Made by a program: the position numbers and the translations under genes | Assembly: GCA_023227825.1 (NCBI GenBank) | Contig: JALOCJ010000007.1 | Span: forward strand, 1 to 64,000 | Origin: Candidatus Cloacimonas sp. | GTDB taxonomy: Bacteria > Cloacimonadota > Cloacimonadia > Cloacimonadales > Cloacimonadaceae | Direction of reading: 5' to 3' | DNA: 64,000 nucleotides | Shown here: piece by piece, positions 45,070-54,789 of the stretch | How positions within the stretch are numbered: position 1 is the first letter of the stretch | Layout of the letters: each line of letters starts with the position of its first letter | Notes under the pieces: model-generated | Databases searched by the model: none | What the model saw: only the letters and a program-made list of their open reading frames with translations | Told to the model about the DNA's origin: nothing

Positions 45070-45945
45070 ATGCTGCAAGGAACTTATGTTGCTCTCATTA
45101 CTCCTTTCAAAAATGGCAGTATTGATTGGACTGCTTTGGAAGACCTTATTCAGTTTCATCTGGATAATGGAACAACAGGAATTTTGCTTTTAGGAACAAC
45201 TGCAGAAACAAGTGCTTTGGCTTCCGATGAAAAAGATGCTCTTTTGCGTTTTGCAATGAGAAAAATTGACGGCAAACTGCCTGTTATAATTGGCACCGGG
45301 ACTAACAATTTACATCAGACACTGGCTGCTACGCAAAAAGCAAAAGAACTGGGAGCTGATTATGCTTTAGTTATCACTCCTTATTACATTAAGCCCACAC
45401 AAAAAGGAATGTTGGAATACTTTGGAATAATTGCTTCCAAAGTGGATATACCTGTTATTATTTATAATGTTCCCGGTAGAACAGGAGTGAATATTACTGC
45501 TGCTACAACTGTTGAACTGGCAAGGACCTATCCTAATATTGTAGCAATCAAAGAAGCAAGCGGAAATTTAGTTCAAGTAACTCAAATTGTGCGTGATGCC
45601 CCGGAAAATTTTTCTGTAATGTGCGGAGAAGATGCTTTGAACCTTCCTTTAATTGCTGTTGGTGCTAAAGGAACTATTTCCGTTACGGCAAATGTGGCTC
45701 CCAAACTAATGAGTGAACATATTGCTACTTGCCTGAAAGGTGATTTTATTACAGCTGCCAAGCAACATCAATATTTGGTGCGCTTAAATGAAATGATGTT
45801 TATTGAAACCAATCCTATTCCCGCTAAAGAGGCACTGGCTATGATGGGAAAAATTACATTGGCTTTTCGCAGCCCTATGTGTCCTTTGCTGGAAAACAAT
45901 CGTGCTCTGTTAAAACAATGTTTACAGGACTATAAACTGATATAA
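45070..45945 (+). CDS. dapA: 4-hydroxy-tetrahydrodipicolinate synthase
   Basis: This 291-residue TIM-barrel lyase condenses pyruvate with aspartate semialdehyde in lysine and diaminopimelate synthesis. The Schiff-base lysine K161 (VAIKEASG) and tyrosine Y132 (IIYNVPGRTG) are present, with the pyruvate loop as GTTAE in place of the usual GTTGE. No other lysine genes adjoin it; the M16C protease gene follows after 10 bp. Paralogues such as N-acetylneuraminate lyase share the fold, but GRTG and overall pattern favour DapA. Confidence 0.93.
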   Translation: MLQGTYVALITPFKNGSIDWTALEDLIQFHLDNGTTGILLLGTTAETSALASDEKDALLRFAMRKIDGKLPVIIGTGTNNLHQTLAATQKAKELGADYALVITPYYIKPTQKGMLEYFGIIASKVDIPVIIYNVPGRTGVNITAATTVELARTYPNIVAIKEASGNLVQVTQIVRDAPENFSVMCGEDALNLPLIAVGAKGTISVTANVAPKLMSEHIATCLKGDFITAAKQHQYLVRLNEMMFIETNPIPAKEALAMMGKITLAFRSPMCPLLENNRALLKQCLQDYKLI

Positions 45946-45955
45946 GAGGTGATAA

Positions 45956-48877
45956 ATGAAACAAAAAAAGTTACTCCACGGCTTCCAGCTGATTGAAAAG
46001 AAGGAAATTAAAGAGATAAAGGTAACTGCCTATCGCTATCAGCATTTACAAAGTGGCGCTGATCTTATGCACTATCAATGTGACGATGATAACAAGGTTT
46101 TTATGATCGGGTTTAAAACAGTTCCGGAAGATAATAGCGGCTGTCCTCATATTTTGGAACACGCTGTTCTGAACGGTAGTAAAAACTATCCTGCTAAAAG
46201 TACTTTTATGGAACTGATTAAGGGAAGTATGAACACTTTTGTTAATGCTATGACTTTTTCCGATATGACCTGCTATCCTGTAGCCAGCACAAATGATAAG
46301 GATTTTATAAACCTGATGCGGGTTTACCTGGATGCAGTGTTTTTTCCCAATATCTACAAAGAGCCCAATATCTTACATCAGGAGGGCTGGCATTTGGAAT
46401 TAACTGCTGAAGATGCTCCTTTGAACTATCGGGGTGTTGTTTATAATGAAATGAAGGGCGCTTTTTCCTCTCCTGAGAATAATATCAGTCGGAAAAGCAG
46501 ACAAACACAGTTTCCAGATACACCCTATGGTTTTGAAAGCGGAGGTGATCCTGAAGCAATACCGGAACTTACTTATGAAAAGTTTCTTGCCTTCCACAGC
46601 AAATATTATCACTCCGCTAACAGTAAAATAACCCTTTACGGAGATATGGATATTGAGCAGACACTGAAAATTATAGATGAGGAATACTTATCCCAATTTG
46701 AAGATAATCAGCAAAAAGTGCAAGTTCCACTGCAAAAACCCTTCAGTAAAACCAAAGTTTTGAATATGGAAATCCCTGTAGAAGAAGGCAAAAATATTGA
46801 AGATCAATATTATCTTTCTTTGAACTGGACTTATGGTCAGATTACCGATAAATATCTGCCTCAAGCATTAAAAGCATTAATGGAAATGTTGATGGATACC
46901 CCGGCTTCACCTTTAAAAAAAGCAATTCAAGAATCCGGTTATGCTAAAGACAGTTCATTTTCCGTAGATGAGGATATCCTCCAGCCAACTATATTCCTGC
47001 TCTGCAAATATGTAAAAAAGGAAAATATTGAACCCTTAACAAAGTTAATTAAACAGGAATTGAAAAGAATAGCGAAAGAAGGTCTGGATAAAAAACTGAT
47101 TGAAGCAGTCATCAATAAAACGGAATTCTCTTTGCGGGAAGCACAATATAGATTTTACCCCAAGGGCTTGATTTATGCTCTTAATTCACAAGGACTTTGG
47201 ATGCATCAAGGTAATCCTGTAGATAAGCTTGCTTTTGAACCAATGCTGAAGGACTTGCGACGCGGTTTGAAAGAACCCTATTTTGAAGAACTAATGGAAA
47301 AGGTCTTGCTGAACAATAAACACTCCAGCCAAATTACCTTTATTCCCGTTCCCGGTTTAATTCAGAAAATGGAACAGGAAACCGCTGAAAAGTTAGCTGT
47401 CTTGAAGAAGAAAATGAAGAAAAAAGAAATCGCCAAACTGATTGAATTTAATCAGCAATTGTTAAAATGGCAGCAGGAGCCCGAAAAAAAGGAAAATCTG
47501 GAAAAGATTCCGATGCTTTCTTTAAAAGACCTTAATCCTAATGCCAAACGCTATCCAACTGAAGAAGAAACCTGGAATGGAATTAAACTGCTGAAACATC
47601 CGGTAACTACAAATGGAATTGTTTATTTCAAGACCTACTTTGACCTTGCTTATGCAGAAGAAGAAGACCTGCCCTGGATTGAACTTTATACTCAACTGGT
47701 GGACTGGATGAACAGTGAAAATTACAGCTATGCAAAACGCTCTACGGAAATTGATAGTAATACCGGGGGAATATCTTTGGATATATCTCTTTTTAACAGC
47801 TACCAAACCCCGGACGATATTTTGCCTAAGATTGTCTTACGCGGCAAGGCGGTTAAAGATAAATTCGGTAAATTAATGGAACTTGGCTCTGAATTTGCTT
47901 TAAAACCACTTTTTGATGAGCCGGAACGCTTAAAGAAACTGCTGGCTGAATTAAAAGCCAAAAGTGAAGCAATGCTATCCTTCAGGGGACATATAATTGC
48001 AATCCAGAGAATGCTGAAACCCCTTTCTCAACTCTACCATTGGATAGATATAACTCACGGACTTGGTTATTACCATTTCTTAAGTGACCTGGTAAGTAAT
48101 ATGGATTCCGGTATAGATGAAATCATAGATGAACTGAACTGGATAAAAAAGACCTTCTTTACAACTCATAATATGATAATTGGTCTCACTGCAGATGAAG
48201 ATATTATTCCTTCTGCTGTAGAAAAACTGGGTTCTTTTATAGATTGCGTTTCTACTGAGGCATTTGCTCCTGTGGAAAGTCATTTTGCTGTGCGGCAATA
48301 TAATGAAGGTATTTATGCTCCTGTTCAAGTTCAATTCTGTGCCAAAGGGGGTAACTTTTTCCGTAAGGGCTATTCCTACAGCGGAAAGCTGCGAGTGCTG
48401 AATAATATTTTAAAAAACAACTATCTGTACCAGGAATTGCGTGTGAAAGGTGGCGCTTATGGTAATATGAGTGATTTTACTTTAGGCGGCTATGTATTCT
48501 TTGTCTCCTATCGCGATCCGAACTTAAGAGAGACCTTGGAGGTCTATAATACTATTCCTGAATTTTTAAGGAATTTTGAATGCAATAAGCGGGAATTTGA
48601 TAAATATATCATTGGTGAAGTATCGTCTCTGGATTTTCCTTTAACTCCTGAAGGAATTGGCGATAAAGCAGATGAGGATTATATTACCGGTTTCACTTTT
48701 GAAGATAGACAGCAAATCAGAGATGAAGTGCTTGCCGCTAAAATTGAAGATATGAGAAACTATGCCGAACTGGTAGAAGCAGTAATGAACAAAAATCACT
48801 ATGCTGTTTTCGGTTCGGAAACCAAAGTGAAAGAAGCCGCAGACCTTTTTGATGCTATAACTCCTGCACTTAAATAG
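45956..48877 (+). CDS. M16C-family zinc metalloprotease (presequence-protease-like)
   Basis: This 973-residue protein has the inverted zinc motif HxxEH as H65-I-L-E68-H69 (GCPHILEHAVLNGS) and the distal glutamate in VVYNEMKGAFSSP (about 160). The family's GSMNTFVNAMTFSDMTCYP segment is present. Four M16 domains form one clam-shell chain in this subfamily (PreP, falcilysin), which degrades peptides. No signal peptide is seen, so it probably acts on peptides in the cytoplasm, in keeping with peptide and amino-acid catabolism. It lies between dapA and rsgA on the same strand. Confidence 0.92.
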   Translation: MKQKKLLHGFQLIEKKEIKEIKVTAYRYQHLQSGADLMHYQCDDDNKVFMIGFKTVPEDNSGCPHILEHAVLNGSKNYPAKSTFMELIKGSMNTFVNAMTFSDMTCYPVASTNDKDFINLMRVYLDAVFFPNIYKEPNILHQEGWHLELTAEDAPLNYRGVVYNEMKGAFSSPENNISRKSRQTQFPDTPYGFESGGDPEAIPELTYEKFLAFHSKYYHSANSKITLYGDMDIEQTLKIIDEEYLSQFEDNQQKVQVPLQKPFSKTKVLNMEIPVEEGKNIEDQYYLSLNWTYGQITDKYLPQALKALMEMLMDTPASPLKKAIQESGYAKDSSFSVDEDILQPTIFLLCKYVKKENIEPLTKLIKQELKRIAKEGLDKKLIEAVINKTEFSLREAQYRFYPKGLIYALNSQGLWMHQGNPVDKLAFEPMLKDLRRGLKEPYFEELMEKVLLNNKHSSQITFIPVPGLIQKMEQETAEKLAVLKKKMKKKEIAKLIEFNQQLLKWQQEPEKKENLEKIPMLSLKDLNPNAKRYPTEEETWNGIKLLKHPVTTNGIVYFKTYFDLAYAEEEDLPWIELYTQLVDWMNSENYSYAKRSTEIDSNTGGISLDISLFNSYQTPDDILPKIVLRGKAVKDKFGKLMELGSEFALKPLFDEPERLKKLLAELKAKSEAMLSFRGHIIAIQRMLKPLSQLYHWIDITHGLGYYHFLSDLVSNMDSGIDEIIDELNWIKKTFFTTHNMIIGLTADEDIIPSAVEKLGSFIDCVSTEAFAPVESHFAVRQYNEGIYAPVQVQFCAKGGNFFRKGYSYSGKLRVLNNILKNNYLYQELRVKGGAYGNMSDFTLGGYVFFVSYRDPNLRETLEVYNTIPEFLRNFECNKREFDKYIIGEVSSLDFPLTPEGIGDKADEDYITGFTFEDRQQIRDEVLAAKIEDMRNYAELVEAVMNKNHYAVFGSETKVKEAADLFDAITPALK

Positions 48878-48902
48878 AGCCAAAGTTACTCTCTGGAGGG
48901 AA

Positions 48903-49967
48903 ATGAAACAAAAAGATAAAAAGAAAACAAAACGCTGGACTGAGAGAATAAAAAATATCCATTTACCTGATCCGGATATTCTGGATGAGGTTAAGGAGAA
49001 ATCAAAATATAAAACAGCCCGCGTAAGCACTAAAGCAAATCAGTCCTGTAAGGAAGGGCTGCAACTGGTGCAAGGCAGAATTATGGAAATTAAAAGCAAC
49101 TACCACTATATTGTAGAAATTAACGGTATACTGGAAACAGCTAAATTAAGCGGTCGGCTGAAACAATTTTTGTATCAAAGCCACACTATTGCTGCCATAG
49201 GAGATTTTGTTGCCGTAGATATTTCCAATTCCACAGATAAACGCATTGAAAAAATTATACCTCGTCGGAACGCTTTAATTCGTTACGGGACAGGCAGTTT
49301 TCAAAAAGAGATTATCCTGGCTGCCAATGTTGATCAGGTTATTATTACTTCTTCCTGGAGAAAACCAAGATTTAAAGCAGGACTTATAGACCGCTATCTT
49401 TGTATCGTTACCATCCAGAAGTTAAAGCCCGTTATTGTTATTAATAAAATAGACCTGCTGGAAGATGAACAGGAATTGGAAGCGCAAACTGCTTATTATA
49501 AAACAATGGGTTATCCCCTGGTCTGCACTTCCACCGTAAATGGAACAGGTATGCAGGAATTGATGGATTTGTTGAAAGATAAAGATTCAGTGTTTACAGG
49601 GCATTCAGGAACCGGAAAGACCTCGCTGATAAATTATTTGGAGCCCTCACTAAATCTTACCACGGCAGAAGTTAGTGACCGCAACGAAAAAGGGAAACAT
49701 ACTACTTCTCAATCAATATTAATTCCCTGGAGTTTTGGAGGTCACCTTTTAGATACCCCCGGAATTAAAACCATCACTTTGCACAGTGAAGATAAGGAAC
49801 ATATTCCTAAGGTTTTTCCTGGTTTTGAACGACTGTATGGTAAATGCAAATTTAACGATTGCCGTCATATTAATGAAGATGACTGTGCTGTTTTGGCAGC
49901 AGTGGAAAAAGGTATTATTCCTTTTGAACGCTACGATAGCTATCAATATCTGTATGCGAGTTTATGA
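48903..49967 (+). CDS. rsgA: small ribosomal subunit biogenesis GTPase RsgA
   Basis: This 354-residue protein matures the 30S subunit. It shows the circularly permuted GTPase order: NKID (about 181-184) before GHSGTGKTS (233-241), then DTPG (284-287), and a zinc knuckle C315/C320/H322/C328 (CKFNDCRHINEDDC). An OB domain precedes the GTPase. The about 50-residue basic N-terminal extension (KDKKKTKRWTERIKNI...) is longer than usual. Its stop overlaps the nadK start. Confidence 0.95.
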   Translation: MKQKDKKKTKRWTERIKNIHLPDPDILDEVKEKSKYKTARVSTKANQSCKEGLQLVQGRIMEIKSNYHYIVEINGILETAKLSGRLKQFLYQSHTIAAIGDFVAVDISNSTDKRIEKIIPRRNALIRYGTGSFQKEIILAANVDQVIITSSWRKPRFKAGLIDRYLCIVTIQKLKPVIVINKIDLLEDEQELEAQTAYYKTMGYPLVCTSTVNGTGMQELMDLLKDKDSVFTGHSGTGKTSLINYLEPSLNLTTAEVSDRNEKGKHTTSQSILIPWSFGGHLLDTPGIKTITLHSEDKEHIPKVFPGFERLYGKCKFNDCRHINEDDCAVLAAVEKGIIPFERYDSYQYLYASL

Positions 49968-50821
49968 TGCAAAACTTTGCGGTTTATATCAATCCTGCCT
50001 TCAGTGACAAAAAAAGCATTTATAACTTGCTGGAAAAATTAAGGAACGATTCCGACATCAATTTCTTCAGCATAGAATCCATTCCCGATTTACCTAAAGA
50101 ACTGTTTAAACCTTTACCTAAACCGGTAAACAGTAAACATATTGATTGTATTCTGGTTTTTGGAGGCGATGGCACTATCTTAAAAGCGAAGGACTTGGCT
50201 CTGTTAACCGGAGCTCCGATTTTAGGAATCAATCTTGGCTATTTGGGTTTCCTTTCCGAAAGTGTGCTTCCTGAAATTGCCTCTTCCATTCAGAATTTAA
50301 AACAGGGGAAATACCGTCTCCTGCACAGAATGTTAATAGAAAGCCATCTGAAAAGGGAAGGGAAAATAATCTATGAAGCACTGGCATTAAATGATGCAGT
50401 TATTCATAAAGCAGAAAGCCCCGGCTTAATTCATATTCGGATTAAAGCCAGTGGACGCTATGTATTTGATACCCGTTGTGATGGAATTATAACAGCTACT
50501 CCAACCGGTTCAACTGCCTATTCACTTGCGGCAGGGGGTCCTATTTTAGCTCCCGAAATGAAAGCAATTGTTCTTTCACCGCTTAATCCTCATATTTTAG
50601 CCATCAGACCTATGGTTTTTCCGGCAACAGAACGCCTGGATATGAAGATTTATGGATTAAGTCAACCGGCAATGTTACAAATTGACGGTCAAAACTCACA
50701 ATCCATTCAGGAAGGCGATGAAGTTTTGGTAACTGCTTCTGAGCGTAGTGTTTCTTTCATTAAACTCTCCAACAGGACTTTCTATCAAATCCTGCGTAGA
50801 AAACTCAATTTGGGCAAGTAA
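49964..50821 (+). CDS. nadK: NAD kinase
   Basis: This 285-residue enzyme phosphorylates NAD to NADP. It has the GGDG motif (VFGGDGTILKAKDL, about 65-78), the NE/D-like ALNDAV region and the second signature TPTGSTAYSLAAGGPI. Start codons ATGATG overlap the rsgA stop, and its TAA shares a base with the recN start (TAATG), indicating tight co-expression of rsgA, nadK and recN. Confidence 0.95.
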   Translation: MMQNFAVYINPAFSDKKSIYNLLEKLRNDSDINFFSIESIPDLPKELFKPLPKPVNSKHIDCILVFGGDGTILKAKDLALLTGAPILGINLGYLGFLSESVLPEIASSIQNLKQGKYRLLHRMLIESHLKREGKIIYEALALNDAVIHKAESPGLIHIRIKASGRYVFDTRCDGIITATPTGSTAYSLAAGGPILAPEMKAIVLSPLNPHILAIRPMVFPATERLDMKIYGLSQPAMLQIDGQNSQSIQEGDEVLVTASERSVSFIKLSNRTFYQILRRKLNLGK

Positions 50822-52524
50822 TGCTGACAGAATTATATATCAAAAATTATCTGTTGGTTCCGGAAATGCGCTTGTCATTAGATAAAGGTTTAACCGTTAT
50901 CAGTGGTGAAACAGGAGCCGGTAAATCAGTTGTAGCAGGTTCAATTTCTTTAATTTTCGGGGATAACCTGGCAGGTATTGAAGCATTTGATAAAGAACAG
51001 CCCATCTATCTGGAAGTTAGCTATAATCTTAAAGACGCAGAAGAACTGAATAAATTCCTTGCACAAAGCGGAATAGAAACAGAGGAAGAGTTAATATTGG
51101 CACGAGAAATTTACCCTAACGGCAAATCCGGTTACTTTTTAAATGGTCGTAAAGTAGGAGTAAGCTTACTGAAAGAACTGAAAAGTTATCTCATTGATTT
51201 TCATCATCAAAGGGATCAACAGCGTTTGCTTTCTCCCTCTTATCAACTATATTTATTAGATGCTTATGCTAATTTAACAACCCTCAGAGAGGAATTTGCT
51301 ATCTTATACAGAGAACTGAAGGCAGGATTGAAAACCCTGGATGAACTGAAAAATGAGGCAGAAAGACAAAAAGAGATTATTGAACTTTATCGCTTTCAAT
51401 ATGAAGAACTGGAAAACGCCAAATTGCACAAGAATGAAGATGTAGAATTGCAAAATGAATATGAACTGCTGTCCCGAACTTTGGAAATAAAAGAACTTAG
51501 TGACCAAATTACTGCAGAAATATTGGAGCAGGAAAACAGCGTTTTTGATGTGATTAGCAGCTACTTAAGTAAATTGAAACATTACGCACAACTAAATGTT
51601 GAAATCGGAAATGCTGTAAATAATATGCAACAGGCATTGGAAAACCTACAGGAAGCATCTCTCAATCTTTCCCGCTCTAAAGATAATTATTCCTTTGAAC
51701 CACAACGCTTGCAGGATATTCAAAATCGCCTGGATTTGATTAATTCCCTGGTGCATAAACACAAAGTTCGCAGTATTGAAGAATTGCTTACTATTTTTGC
51801 CGAAAGGTCTGTCCAAATTGCTGCTTTTACAGATAACGAAAAGACAATTGCTGAACTGGAAAAGCTCCTGGAAAAGAATTTTGCCCTATTGAGGGAAAAA
51901 AGTGAAGAGCTCTCCCGCAAAAGACAAAAATCCGCTGCTGAACTTAGTAAGGAATTGCAGGAGAATATTCGCTCTCTAAGCATTCCCGAGGGAATATTGG
52001 AAATTAGGATTGACAAAAAAGCGGAGAATAATTTTGTAATTTCTGATTATTTATCTGTTGTTTCAGAAAACGGTCAGGATAGTGTGGAATTTCTTTTTTC
52101 CGCTAATCCGGGTTTTGAATTAAAGCCCTTATCTGCAGTTGTTAGCGGAGGTGAATTATCCAGAATTTTGCTGGCTATAAAAAAAGTTCTGGCAGACAGA
52201 TTAGAGCCCAAACTGATTATTTTAGATGAAATAGAATCAGGAATTGGGGGAAAAACAGCAGCTAAAGTAGCTGATTTTATTGCCAAATTAGCTGAAAGAC
52301 AACAGGTTTTGTGTATTACACACCTGGCTCAGATTGCTGCACGAGCTGAAAAACACTTGGTAATAGAAAAATTTACTAAAGGGGAGAAAAGTTTTGTGGA
52401 TATACGCAAAGTGGAAGATGAGCAACGCTTGCAGGAAATTGCCAGAATGCTTTCCGGAACCTTAACTGCCAAAGCTCTGGAACATGCTGCAGAATTATTA
52501 AAAGAAATAAATAAAAGAGGTTAA
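50821..52524 (+). CDS. recN: DNA repair protein RecN
   Basis: This 567-residue SMC-like ATPase acts in double-strand break repair. Walker A GETGAGKS (29-36), two long coiled-coil arms (about 150-240 and 250-380), the ABC signature SGGELSRILLAIKK (about 440-453) and Walker B LIILDEIESGIGG (about 463-475) are all present. It follows nadK directly, a neighbourhood common in many bacteria. Confidence 0.96.
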   Translation: MLTELYIKNYLLVPEMRLSLDKGLTVISGETGAGKSVVAGSISLIFGDNLAGIEAFDKEQPIYLEVSYNLKDAEELNKFLAQSGIETEEELILAREIYPNGKSGYFLNGRKVGVSLLKELKSYLIDFHHQRDQQRLLSPSYQLYLLDAYANLTTLREEFAILYRELKAGLKTLDELKNEAERQKEIIELYRFQYEELENAKLHKNEDVELQNEYELLSRTLEIKELSDQITAEILEQENSVFDVISSYLSKLKHYAQLNVEIGNAVNNMQQALENLQEASLNLSRSKDNYSFEPQRLQDIQNRLDLINSLVHKHKVRSIEELLTIFAERSVQIAAFTDNEKTIAELEKLLEKNFALLREKSEELSRKRQKSAAELSKELQENIRSLSIPEGILEIRIDKKAENNFVISDYLSVVSENGQDSVEFLFSANPGFELKPLSAVVSGGELSRILLAIKKVLADRLEPKLIILDEIESGIGGKTAAKVADFIAKLAERQQVLCITHLAQIAARAEKHLVIEKFTKGEKSFVDIRKVEDEQRLQEIARMLSGTLTAKALEHAAELLKEINKRG

Positions 52525-52525
52525 T

Positions 52526-53446
52526 GTGAAGAAAAGAGACAAACGCAGAGTTAAAGGAATAGCCATCTTTATCGTATTCCTTGCTATAGCTGCCTCAATT
52601 GTCCAGTGGCAAAATAAAGCCGGTAAATACAGTACCTACGATTTTAAGCCCGCACAGAATGAATACCGTGACCTTAAATTTCTTAATAAAGCTCAAATAT
52701 CGTTTTCTTCTCCAAACATTGCTAAAGCTAAAACCGAAATAGAAAAAATCATCAGCGAGCATTCTACTAAACAGATTAGAAAACAAAGTGAGGGCTCTTT
52801 TGGAGCTTATATTTTCAGTGTCCCCCAAAAAGACCTTTCTCTCATTATAGAGAAATTGCGTGGTATTGGTTCAGTAAATTCTCAAACAGAACACATTGAT
52901 ACTGCCTTGGTGAATATTGATTATGAAAGTGAACTTGTTCGTTTGCAGAGCTATGAAAGGGAACAGGCAGAGTTAAATAATGTCCGTTTTCCTACTGACA
53001 CTCAAAACAGGCGCAAAGAAGAATTGCATTCACTAATCCAGAGCACGCGTTCCAATCTGGATAAACTGAAGGAATCAGATAATGTTCTTCTCTTTATCAC
53101 CTTGGTGCCTCAACAGAAAACAAATACAATAGAAGTAACAATTAAATCTTTAGCTCTCAATTTCTTCAGCTGGCTTATTATTTTTGCCGTGGGAGCAGTT
53201 CTTGCTTATTATGGAACCCGTTTGCTAATTTATTTTCTTTCCGCTTTAGGAGTAAAAGGTGTTGGAGCCGGTGGTTTAGGCGGCTCTTATCGTTATGGTG
53301 GATACGGAGGTTATTATAATCGTTATTACAATCGCTATAATTACGGTCATGGAAAGCGGAAAATTAAACGCATTTATAAAGATAAAAAAACTACCCCTGT
53401 ATCCGATGATGAAAACAATGAAAAAACCAAAGAAGGAGAACAGTAA
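52526..53446 (+). CDS. DUF4349-type membrane protein
   Basis: This 306-residue protein starts at GTG (the overlapping ATG is followed at once by TGA). An N-terminal anchor (about 12-29) precedes an extracytoplasmic alpha/beta region with a coiled coil (about 138-180) as in DUF4349. A transmembrane helix (about 211-233) follows, and then a Gly/Tyr/Arg-rich tail (GGYGGYYNRYYNRYNYG, about 255-275) and a basic end. The tail is unusual and may bind other surfaces or simply be disordered. It lies one base after recN. Function unknown. Confidence 0.75.
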   Translation: MKKRDKRRVKGIAIFIVFLAIAASIVQWQNKAGKYSTYDFKPAQNEYRDLKFLNKAQISFSSPNIAKAKTEIEKIISEHSTKQIRKQSEGSFGAYIFSVPQKDLSLIIEKLRGIGSVNSQTEHIDTALVNIDYESELVRLQSYEREQAELNNVRFPTDTQNRRKEELHSLIQSTRSNLDKLKESDNVLLFITLVPQQKTNTIEVTIKSLALNFFSWLIIFAVGAVLAYYGTRLLIYFLSALGVKGVGAGGLGGSYRYGGYGGYYNRYYNRYNYGHGKRKIKRIYKDKKTTPVSDDENNEKTKEGEQ

Positions 53447-53890
53447 ATGCAGATTTTACCTTGGCAGATATGGATGATATTAGGAATCGTATTTATCATC
53501 ATTGAGATATTTGATCCTGCCTTTTTCTTTATCTCGCTCGGAATAGGAGCAATTATTACTTCTCTGCTTTCTATGATTCCTTTTTTGGGAAATAGTGTTC
53601 CACTGCAGATTTTTATTTTTGCTGTTCTCAGTTTTATTTCCTTTCTTTTTATGCGCAAGCTGGGGAAGAAGGTTTTATCAAAACCTGGGGGCAATACTAA
53701 TGTTTATGCCTTAAAAGGGCAGAATGGCTTTGTTACTAAAGAAATTCCTGCGGAAGGAAAGGGCTATGTAAAAATCGGAGGAGAGGAATGGCCTGCAATT
53801 GAAATAGACAATAAGGCAGTAGAACTTGGTGCTAAAGTTGTTGTTGAAGGAATTGAAGGTAATAAAGTTATAGTTAGAAGAATACCCTAA
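53447..53890 (+). CDS. NfeD-like membrane protein
   Basis: This 147-residue protein has two to three transmembrane helices (about 8-28, 30-48, 50-68) and a C-terminal OB-fold (about 85-147, with GQNGFVTKEI and EGNKVIVRRI). NfeD proteins partner with stomatin or flotillin-type membrane proteins to organise membranes; no stomatin gene is seen next to it. It starts in the last bases of the DUF4349 gene's stop region. Confidence 0.85.
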   Translation: MQILPWQIWMILGIVFIIIEIFDPAFFFISLGIGAIITSLLSMIPFLGNSVPLQIFIFAVLSFISFLFMRKLGKKVLSKPGGNTNVYALKGQNGFVTKEIPAEGKGYVKIGGEEWPAIEIDNKAVELGAKVVVEGIEGNKVIVRRIP

Positions 53891-54043
53891 GAACTTTACT
53901 TATTATCTTTTTCCCTTTATAGTGTGAGTTTTATTCCATATCTCTGTTCTTTGCTCTTCTTTTGTAAATCCCGATAATTCTTTTAGTCCTGTTCATCCCA
54001 TACATATTTTATCCGTGGAATCTGTGGAATCTTTGAGAGAGTC

Positions 54044-54688
54044 CTATACTCCAACCTGCTTACAGAATTCTGCTACAGGGCATTTTTCGCATTTGGGTTT
54101 ACGGGGAGTGCAGAGATTTTGTCCAAAAGCAACCAGATAAGAATTGAAATTCAGCCAGTATTTTAGCGGTAACTTTTGGCGCAAGGTCATTTCCGTTTCC
54201 AGAGGTGTTTTTGTGTTAATATAGCCCCAGCGGTTGCATATTCTATGCACATGAACATCTACACAGATAGCAGGTTTTTGAAAAGCTACGGCACGAACAA
54301 GGTTTGCTGTTTTTCTTCCAACCCCTGGAAGCTCTAATAAAGCGTCTATTTCTGCAGGAATTATGCCTTTAAATTTTTCTTTCAGCACTTTCGGTAATTC
54401 CTTCAAATGTTTAGCTTTAACTCTATGAAAGCCAACAGGAGTAATAAGTGCCTCCAATTCAGATAAGGGAATATTTTCCAGGTCCTCTATCTTTTGCACT
54501 TTTTGAAATAACTTTTCGGTTACTTTAGCTGTGGTTTCATCTTTGGTTCTGGCGCTAAGAATTGTAGCAACCAACACTTTGAAAGGGTCTTCGGTTTTAA
54601 TTTGAATAAGGTCAACAACAGGTGTTTTCACGCTTTGAAAATGTGTCTCTAATCGTTTCATCACTATATCTATGTCTTTATTTTGCAT
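54044..54688 (-). CDS. nth: endonuclease III (DNA glycosylase/AP lyase)
   Basis: This 214-residue enzyme removes oxidised pyrimidines. The helix-hairpin-helix with catalytic lysine K126 (PGVGRKTANL), catalytic aspartate D144 (CVDVHVHR) and the 4Fe-4S loop C193-x6-C200-x2-C203-x5-C209 are all intact. The region usually reading LSAQATD is LSARTKD, a variant also known in other members. It stands alone on the minus strand, divergent from the SRAP gene. Confidence 0.95.
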   Translation of the reverse strand: MQNKDIDIVMKRLETHFQSVKTPVVDLIQIKTEDPFKVLVATILSARTKDETTAKVTEKLFQKVQKIEDLENIPLSELEALITPVGFHRVKAKHLKELPKVLKEKFKGIIPAEIDALLELPGVGRKTANLVRAVAFQKPAICVDVHVHRICNRWGYINTKTPLETEMTLRQKLPLKYWLNFNSYLVAFGQNLCTPRKPKCEKCPVAEFCKQVGV

Positions 54689-54789
54689 CTTATCTCCTGT
54701 AATAAAAATCAGTATCCCTGAGCAGGATAAAAAAGTTATTGCCTAAAAACTGGCTTGCAGAAATCTTGTCAACCAATAAGGAGAAATAG

